In this document: positions 58,847 through 64,000 of the stretch, piece after piece
Layout of the letters: each line of letters starts with the position of its first letter
How positions within the stretch are numbered: position 1 is the stretch's first letter
Origin: Micromonospora gifhornensis
GTDB taxonomy: Bacteria > Actinomycetota > Actinomycetes > Mycobacteriales > Micromonosporaceae
Reading direction: 5' to 3'
NCBI RefSeq assembly: GCF_016863515.1
Contig: NZ_BOPA01000003.1
Location: 62,001-126,000, forward strand
Length of the DNA: 64,000 nucleotides
Translations under genes and position numbers: made by a program
The notes under the pieces: generated by a model
Told to the model about the DNA's origin: nothing
Databases searched by the model: none
What the model saw: the letters and a program-made list of their open reading frames with translations, nothing else

Positions 58847-60375
58847 AGACGTTCAGTCCGGCGGGTACGTTGACGGCGGAGGATCTGGGCCACATCCACC
58901 TGATCGGGGTGGGTGGGGTCGGCATGAGCGGCCTGGCCCGGTTGTTCCTCACCCGGGGGCTGCCGGTCTCCGGCAGTGAACTGCGCGAGTGGCCGTCGCT
59001 GGCCGGGCTGCGGGCGCTCGGCGGGACCATCCACATGACGCACGAGCCGGCCAATCTCGACGGTGTCGACACGGTGGTCTACTCCTCGGCCATCCCGGCC
59101 GATCACCTGGAGATGGTCGAGGCGCGTCGGCGTGGCCTGCGGGTCCTGCACCGCTCGGAGGCCCTGGCCGCCGCGATGACCGGCCGGCGTACGGTGGCGG
59201 TCGCCGGCACGCACGGCAAGACCAGCACCACGTCCATGGTCACCATGGTGTTCCAGCAGGCGGGTGCCGATCCGTCCTTCGTGATCGGTGGCGAGATCTC
59301 CGAGGTGGGCTCGGGTGCGCATCACGGCACCGGTGAGTACTTCGTGGTCGAGGCGGACGAGAGCGACAGGTCCTTCCTCATCTACCGGCCGTTCGTCTCG
59401 ATCGTGACGAACATCGAGGCGGATCACCTGAACACCTACGGCGACCTGGCCAATCTGGAGGCCACCTTCGCCGAGTTCGCCCGGCTCACCGATCCGGACG
59501 GCTTCATCATCACCTGCGCCGACGACGCGGGCGGGCGGCGGCTGGCCGCCACGCTGCGGGCGGAGGGGCGGCGGGTCTACACCTACGGCGAGTCCGCCGA
59601 CGCCGACCTGCGGCTCAGTGAGATGGCCTCCTCGGCGCGGGGTGTGCGCTACCTGGCCCACATCGACGGCCGCTCGCTCGGTGAGTTCCGGATGCCGGTG
59701 CCCGGCCGGCACATGGCCCTCAACAGCGCCTCGGCGGTGCTGGCCGCGTACCTGCTGGAGTTGCCGCTGGAGGCGGCGGAGGCGGCGCTGGCGGCGTTCC
59801 CCGGCGTGCGTCGGCGGTTCGAGCGCAAGGGCGTCGCCGACGGTGTCCTCGTCTACGACGAGTACGCCTACCATCCGACCTCGATGACCCTGGCGCTGCA
59901 GACGCTGCGCGAGGTGGCCGGCGAGGGTCGGCTGCTCGTCGTCTTCCAGCCCTACCGGCTCTACCGGACCCGCGACCTGCAGTCGGAGATCGCCGAGGCG
60001 TTGGCGATCGCCGACGAACTGGTGTTGCTGGAGGTCTTCGGCCCGGGTGAGCAGCGCGGCCCGGGGGAGGGGTCGGCGGCGCTGATCGAGGCGGTGGCGT
60101 TGCCGGCGGAGCGGAAGGTCTTCGTCGACTCCTGGGACGCCGCGCCGGCGGAGGTGGCCCGTCGGGCCCGCCCCGGCGACGTCGTGGTGACCATGGGTGC
60201 CCCGCCGATCTCGCTGATGGGTGACGAGCTGCTTGCCGCGTTGGCGGCGCGTACCGCCGATCCGCAGCAGGCGGCCGGCACGGTGGCCGGTGGGTCGGCC
60301 GGCGGATCGACGAGCATCGGCGGGACCGTTCCCGACACCGCTGCGCGCAACGGTGCGGCGCCTGTGGCGGAATGA
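58843..60375 (+). CDS. murC: UDP-N-acetylmuramate--L-alanine ligase MurC
   Basis: A 510-residue Mur ligase adding the first residue. The N-terminal HIHLIGVGGVGMSGLA is the UDP-binding loop; P-loop in AGTHGKTSTT; VEADESDRSFLIY and YDEYAYHPTSM are further motifs. The C-terminal tail of about 40 residues is Ala/Gly/Thr-rich and dispensable-looking. It starts at ATG 58843 and overlaps ftsQ by four bases. Confidence 0.95.
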   Translation: MKTFSPAGTLTAEDLGHIHLIGVGGVGMSGLARLFLTRGLPVSGSELREWPSLAGLRALGGTIHMTHEPANLDGVDTVVYSSAIPADHLEMVEARRRGLRVLHRSEALAAAMTGRRTVAVAGTHGKTSTTSMVTMVFQQAGADPSFVIGGEISEVGSGAHHGTGEYFVVEADESDRSFLIYRPFVSIVTNIEADHLNTYGDLANLEATFAEFARLTDPDGFIITCADDAGGRRLAATLRAEGRRVYTYGESADADLRLSEMASSARGVRYLAHIDGRSLGEFRMPVPGRHMALNSASAVLAAYLLELPLEAAEAALAAFPGVRRRFERKGVADGVLVYDEYAYHPTSMTLALQTLREVAGEGRLLVVFQPYRLYRTRDLQSEIAEALAIADELVLLEVFGPGEQRGPGEGSAALIEAVALPAERKVFVDSWDAAPAEVARRARPGDVVVTMGAPPISLMGDELLAALAARTADPQQAAGTVAGGSAGGSTSIGGTVPDTAARNGAAPVAE

Positions 60376-61187
60376 GTCCCGGTCCGGCTCGCGGGCGCGG
60401 TACCGGCGTCGACGGCGGCGGCGGGTGGCGTCCGGCCCGCCAGTGGCAGTTGGTGCGCGCCGGCCGGGACGCGGTGCCCGCCTCCACCCGACGGTTCATG
60501 GCGCGGGCCCGGCGTCGCCGGATGCGGGCGGCGCTGCCGTGGGCGGTGGTCGGCGGTGTGCTCGCCGTGGCCGCCCTGGTGGCGTGGGTGCTGCTGGGCA
60601 CCGGTTTGTTCGGCGTACGCGAGGTGCGGGTGGAGGGTGCCGAGCTGGTGAGCGCCGTGCAGGTACGCAACGCCGCCGGGGTGCTCGACGGTGCCCCGCT
60701 GGCCCGGGTGGATCTGGCCGAGCTGGCCGATCGGATCGGCACCCTGCCGCCGGTGGAGCGGGTGACGGTGCACCGCGACTGGCCGGACGCGCTGGTCGTG
60801 CGGCTCACCGAACGTACTCCGGTGGCGGTGGTGCCACGCGGGGAGCAGTTCGTGGTGGTCGACGCCGCCGGGGTGGCGTTCCGCACGGTGTCGGAGCGCC
60901 CGGCGGGTCTTCCGATGATCCGGCTGGCCGAGCCGGGCCCGGACGATCCGGCGACGGACGCCGGTCTCGAGGTGCTCGGCGCGCTCACCCCCGAGTTGCG
61001 CGAGCAACTGGTCGAGATCACCGTCGAGGGGCTGGCCCGGATCAGCGTACGGCTGCGGGGCGATCTGACGGTTTTCTGGGGAGATGCGACCCGGGGTACG
61101 GACAAGGCCCGCGTCGCCACCGCCCTGCTCGATCAGGACGCCACCCGCATCGACGTCAGCGCGCCGGACGTGGTCACCTTCCGGTGA
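60372..61187 (+). CDS. ftsQ: Cell-division protein FtsQ
   Basis: A 271-residue single-pass protein. A basic cytoplasmic N-terminus (RRFMARARRRRMR) is followed by a helix (AVVGGVLAVAALVAWVLLG), a POTRA domain (GVREVRVEGAELVSAVQV) and a beta domain (VTVHRDWPDALVVRLTERTPV). It links early and late division proteins. It starts at ATG 60372 overlapping the murC stop, and a 243-base gap with the ftsZ promoter follows. Confidence 0.92.
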   Translation: MSPGPARGRGTGVDGGGGWRPARQWQLVRAGRDAVPASTRRFMARARRRRMRAALPWAVVGGVLAVAALVAWVLLGTGLFGVREVRVEGAELVSAVQVRNAAGVLDGAPLARVDLAELADRIGTLPPVERVTVHRDWPDALVVRLTERTPVAVVPRGEQFVVVDAAGVAFRTVSERPAGLPMIRLAEPGPDDPATDAGLEVLGALTPELREQLVEITVEGLARISVRLRGDLTVFWGDATRGTDKARVATALLDQDATRIDVSAPDVVTFR

Positions 61188-61293
61188 GCCGTTGATCAGG
61201 TTGTGACGCTTGGCGCTCCCTCCGGCGACACGCCGGTAAGGTCCTTGGCTCATCGCTCGGCTGCGCCTACGTTGCCCGAAAGAGGATCAGTGG

Positions 61294-61324
61294 TTGACAT
61301 AACTGTAACCCTCTAGTAGAGGGT
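61294..61324 (+). promoter_or_regulatory. ftsZ promoter with 17-base palindrome
   Basis: TTGACA at 61294-61299, a 17-base spacer and TAGAGG at 61317-61322 fit a housekeeping promoter. ACCCTCTA at 61308-61315 is complementary to TAGAGGGT at 61317-61324 around one base, so a palindrome covers the spacer end and the -10. A long leader of about 100 bases with a good ribosome binding site follows. Confidence 0.7.
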
Positions 61325-61430
61325 GAGGGTTTACCCCCCTCGACCTCGCTGGTGACAGTCGCGTCGACCATGGGTCTGGCCGCGCCGTAACCGGTCGGGG
61401 AGTAGCCAATCTCGAAGGGAAGGACCGGAG

Positions 61431-62546
61431 ATGACACCTCCGCACAACTACCTGGCGGTCATCAAGGTCGTCGGCATCGGGGGCGGCGGCGTCAACGCCG
61501 TCAACCGGATGATCGAGGTTGGGCTCAAGGGCGTCGAGTTCATCGCGATCAACACTGACGCGCAGGCGCTGCTGATGAGCGACGCCGACGTCAAGCTCGA
61601 TGTCGGCCGTGAACTGACCCGGGGGTTGGGCGCGGGCGCCAACCCGGACGTCGGCAAGAACGCCGCCGAGGACCACCGCGACGAGATCGAGGAGGTGCTC
61701 AAGGGCGCCGACATGGTCTTCGTGACCTGCGGCGAGGGTGGCGGCACCGGCACCGGCGGCGCGCCCGTGGTGGCAAACATCGCCCGTAAGTTGGGCGCGC
61801 TGACCATCGGCGTGGTGACCCGTCCGTTCTCCTTCGAGGGCAAGCGGCGGCAGGTGCAGGCCGAGGCGGGCATCGACGAGCTGCGCAACCAGTGCGACAC
61901 GTTGATCGTCATCCCGAACGACCGGCTGCTGGCGCTCGGGGACCGCAACATCAGCATGATGGACGCGTTCCGCACCGCCGACCAGGTGCTCCTCTCCGGT
62001 GTCCAGGGCATCACCGACCTGATCACCACCCCGGGTCTGATCAACCTGGACTTCGCCGACGTCAAGAGCGTGATGAGCGGCGCGGGCAGCGCGCTGATGG
62101 GCATCGGCAGCGCCCGCGGGGAGAACCGGGCCGTCGAGGCGGCCGAGGCGGCCATCTCCAGCCCGCTGCTGGAGCAGAGCATGGACGGTGCCCGTGGGGT
62201 GCTGCTCTCCATCGCCGGTGGATCCGACCTGGGCCTGTTCGAGATCAACGACGCGGCGCAGCTGGTCACGGACGCGGCGCACCCGGACGCCAACATCATC
62301 TTCGGTGCGGTCATCGACGACGCGCTCGGCGACGAGGTGCGGGTGACCGTGATCGCGGCGGGCTTCGACGGTGGCACGCCCGCCTACAAGGCGGCCGAGC
62401 CGGCCCGCAAGACCAACCAGAACCAGCCCGCGCAGCCGAGCACGCCGGTCGTGCCGTCGCCGGCCACCCCCGTGACGCCGCAGTCGCCACGCCGGGTGCT
62501 CTTCGACGACGTCGACGTGCCCGACTTCCTGAAGAACGGCTCCTGA
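61431..62546 (+). CDS. ftsZ: Cell-division GTPase FtsZ
   Basis: A 371-residue tubulin homologue that forms the division ring. The GTP-binding signature [12 protein letters not shown] is near residue 102; the N-terminal [15 protein letters not shown] and the T7 loop region [11 protein letters not shown] are typical. The C-terminal tail ends in VDVPDFLKN, the anchor-binding peptide for SepF and other partners. It starts at ATG 61431 with GGACCGGAG upstream. Confidence 0.97.
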   Translation: MTPPHNYLAVIKVVGIGGGGVNAVNRMIEVGLKGVEFIAINTDAQALLMSDADVKLDVGRELTRGLGAGANPDVGKNAAEDHRDEIEEVLKGADMVFVTCGEGGGTGTGGAPVVANIARKLGALTIGVVTRPFSFEGKRRQVQAEAGIDELRNQCDTLIVIPNDRLLALGDRNISMMDAFRTADQVLLSGVQGITDLITTPGLINLDFADVKSVMSGAGSALMGIGSARGENRAVEAAEAAISSPLLEQSMDGARGVLLSIAGGSDLGLFEINDAAQLVTDAAHPDANIIFGAVIDDALGDEVRVTVIAAGFDGGTPAYKAAEPARKTNQNQPAQPSTPVVPSPATPVTPQSPRRVLFDDVDVPDFLKNGS

Positions 62547-62555
62547 GTACCGACC

Positions 62556-63302
62556 ATGACCGACAGCGCCTCTCTGGTGCGTCCCGACCGGCGTGCCGAA
62601 CTGGCCGCCGGGCTGGCGCGCGTACGGACCCGGATCGCCGACGCCTGTGCCGCGGTCGGCCGGGACCGGACCGAGGTGACCATGATCGCGGTCACCAAGA
62701 CCTACCCGGCGGCCGACGTGATCGCGTTGGCCGGGCTCGGCGTGACCGACGTCGGGGAGAACCGCGACCAGGAGGCGGCGCCGAAGGCCGAGCAGGTCGC
62801 CCTGGCCGGGGTCGCCCCGCGCTGGCACTTCATCGGCCGGTTGCAACGCAACAAGGTCAAGTCGGTGGTCCGGTACGCCGATGTGGTCCAGTCCGTCGAC
62901 AGCGTCCGGTTGGCGTCCGCTCTGGACGCGGCCACGACCGGCCGTCGGGACCGGCCGCTTGAGGTGTTCGTGCAGGTCAGCATCGACGGCGACCCGAGTC
63001 GGGGCGGGTCGGTGGCGGACTGCGCCGACCCGGACATCGGGCTGGGGCCGGTCACCGCCGCGGTGGCCGCCTCGGCGGGACTGCGGCTGGCCGGGCTGAT
63101 GGCGGTGGCACCGCTGGGTTGGGAGCCGGAGCGGGCCTTCGCGCGCCTGGCCACCATCGCCGAGACGGTGCGCGCCGAGCATCCACAGGCCGTCGGGCTG
63201 TCGGCCGGGATGAGCGGTGATCTGGAGGCGGCGATCGGCCACGGCGCGACACATGTCCGCGTCGGCAGCGCGTTGCTCGGAATGCGTCCCACGCTGCGGT
63301 AG
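62556..63302 (+). CDS. yggS: PLP homeostasis protein, YggS family
   Basis: A 248-residue PLP-binding TIM-barrel protein. AVTKTYPAADVIALAGLG contains the PLP lysine; VGENRDQEAAPKAE, WHFIGRLQRNKVKSVV and MSGDLEAAIGHGATHVRVGSAL are family motifs. It starts at ATG 62556, nine bases after the ftsZ stop. The ylmD-like gene often found between ftsZ and this gene is absent. Confidence 0.95.
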   Translation: MTDSASLVRPDRRAELAAGLARVRTRIADACAAVGRDRTEVTMIAVTKTYPAADVIALAGLGVTDVGENRDQEAAPKAEQVALAGVAPRWHFIGRLQRNKVKSVVRYADVVQSVDSVRLASALDAATTGRRDRPLEVFVQVSIDGDPSRGGSVADCADPDIGLGPVTAAVAASAGLRLAGLMAVAPLGWEPERAFARLATIAETVRAEHPQAVGLSAGMSGDLEAAIGHGATHVRVGSALLGMRPTLR

Positions 63303-63497
63303 CCTGGCCGCGAGGGAAGCAAATTACATCAGTGTTGTTTGTGGGAGCGGCCTTACCGGCGACCGGGGGGCGTGACGTGCAACGCGAATTGTGCGTCAGG
63401 GGATTGCCGTTCCGGTCCGGTGGGCAGGAGTGGTCCACTCGCGACAGGCGACACGTACGGGGGCGTGTGCCGCACGGCGGACGGGAAGGGCGCGGGG
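63303..63497. promoter_or_regulatory. 195-base gap between yggS and sepF
   Basis: This stretch has an AT-rich core (AAATTACATCAGTGTTGTTT) that could hold a sepF promoter, then GC-rich sequence up to the ribosome binding site GGGAAGGGCGCGGGG before sepF. No gene or clear terminator was recognised. Confidence 0.4.
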
Positions 63498-64000
63498 ATG
63501 GGTGCACTGCGCAAGGCGGGGGTCTGGCTCGGACTTGTCGAAGAGGACGACGAGCGGGCCTATGACGACGGTGGCTACGACAAGGGTGGCTACCGCGAGT
63601 CGCGCTACCGGCAGAGCCGGTATGCCGAGGAATTCGCCGACGAGGTGGACGACGAGGTGGACGAGCCGCCCGCGCCTCGTCCGCGCATCGGCGACCGGGG
63701 GCGGCTCGGCGAGCGCTCCGGCGGCCGGCTGAGCGAGTCCGAGCGACTGGACTCCGAGCGCCCGGAGCGGGTCGAGCGGTCCAGCGTGCGCTCGATCACC
63801 CGGTCGACGGGGGAGCAGTCCGGCGCGCTGACGTACCACACCCGGGACAACCTGGCGTTGGCGCCGCAGGCGCAGCCCCGCGAGCGGGCCGTGGTCCAGG
63901 AGGAGGAGCAGCGTTACCAGATCACCACGCTGCACCCCACCACCTACCGGGAGGCCCGCACCATTGGCGAGCACTTCCGGGACGGCGTTCCCGTGATCAT
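63498..64000 (+). CDS. sepF: Cell-division protein SepF, 3' end outside window
   Basis: About 167 residues are visible before the window end. The N-terminal MGALRKAGVWLGLVEEDDE is the membrane-anchoring start of actinobacterial SepF, followed by an acidic/Arg-rich linker. The conserved core begins at ALTYHTRDNLALAP, with YQITTLHPTTYREARTIGEH and FRDGVPVI. SepF tethers FtsZ to the membrane. It starts at ATG 63498 with a G-rich ribosome binding site. Confidence 0.92.
   Translation, partial: MGALRKAGVWLGLVEEDDERAYDDGGYDKGGYRESRYRQSRYAEEFADEVDDEVDEPPAPRPRIGDRGRLGERSGGRLSESERLDSERPERVERSSVRSITRSTGEQSGALTYHTRDNLALAPQAQPRERAVVQEEEQRYQITTLHPTTYREARTIGEHFRDGVPVI

Overview
The window is a GC-rich actinobacterial chromosome segment. 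GTG starts, short or overlapping intergenic junctions and Micromonospora-type palindromic repeats point to Micromonosporaceae, probably Micromonospora or a close relative. This genus assignment is inference from gene order and motifs, not a search. No rRNA, tRNA, CRISPR array, transposase or phage gene was seen.

Region 1 (1-16.5 kb) is metabolism and signalling: a membrane protein cut by the window edge, an F420-reductase-like enzyme, glutathione peroxidase, a secreted two-domain chitinase, a lipoprotein, class II DAHP synthase, threonine aldolase and endonuclease IV. It continues with a PASTA kinase (PknL type) divergent from an Rv2175c-like DNA-binding protein, a polyprenyl synthetase, a MetF-like reductase, a CDP-alcohol phosphotransferase-like protein, an ECF sigma factor with a C-terminal extension and a GNAT protein. 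The order aroG / pknL / Rv2175c / idsA / MetF-like matches the Mycobacterium tuberculosis Rv2172c-Rv2178c neighbourhood as I remember it.

Region 2 (16.5-21.4 kb) is a minus-strand carotenoid-modification operon whose first four genes overlap by 4 bases: CrtA-like oxygenase, GNAT, CruF-like hydratase, glycosyltransferase, then a CrtI-like desaturase.

Region 3 (21.4-34 kb) is a DNA-damage and mutagenesis block: a LexA-type box, a HEPN protein, ImuA', a regulated divergent membrane gene, ImuB, DnaE2, a methyltransferase, a phosphodiesterase, DinB and a DUF3040 protein.

Region 4 (34-47 kb) holds a MoxR / DUF58 / transglutaminase operon, leuS behind a leader-peptide attenuator, a decayed ABC-transporter/response-regulator locus, and the operon murT-gatD-TVP38, whose MurT/GatD pair amidates lipid II.

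Region 5 (47-64 kb) is the division and cell wall (dcw) cluster: mraZ, rsmH, ftsL-like, ftsI, murE, murF, mraY, ftsW, murG, murC, ftsQ, ftsZ, yggS, sepF (cut by the window end). The usual murD between mraY and ftsW is absent; a perfect 20-base inverted repeat lies there instead. mraZ is preceded by three 10-base-phased MraZ-type boxes.

Two themes recur. Many genes have a TAnnnT hexamer 6-8 bases before the start codon, suggesting leaderless transcripts. Gene ends, mostly of convergent pairs, carry a family of about 77-base palindromes (CGATCTTGCA...TGCAAGATCG) and a second AGGAAGGGCCC palindrome family.
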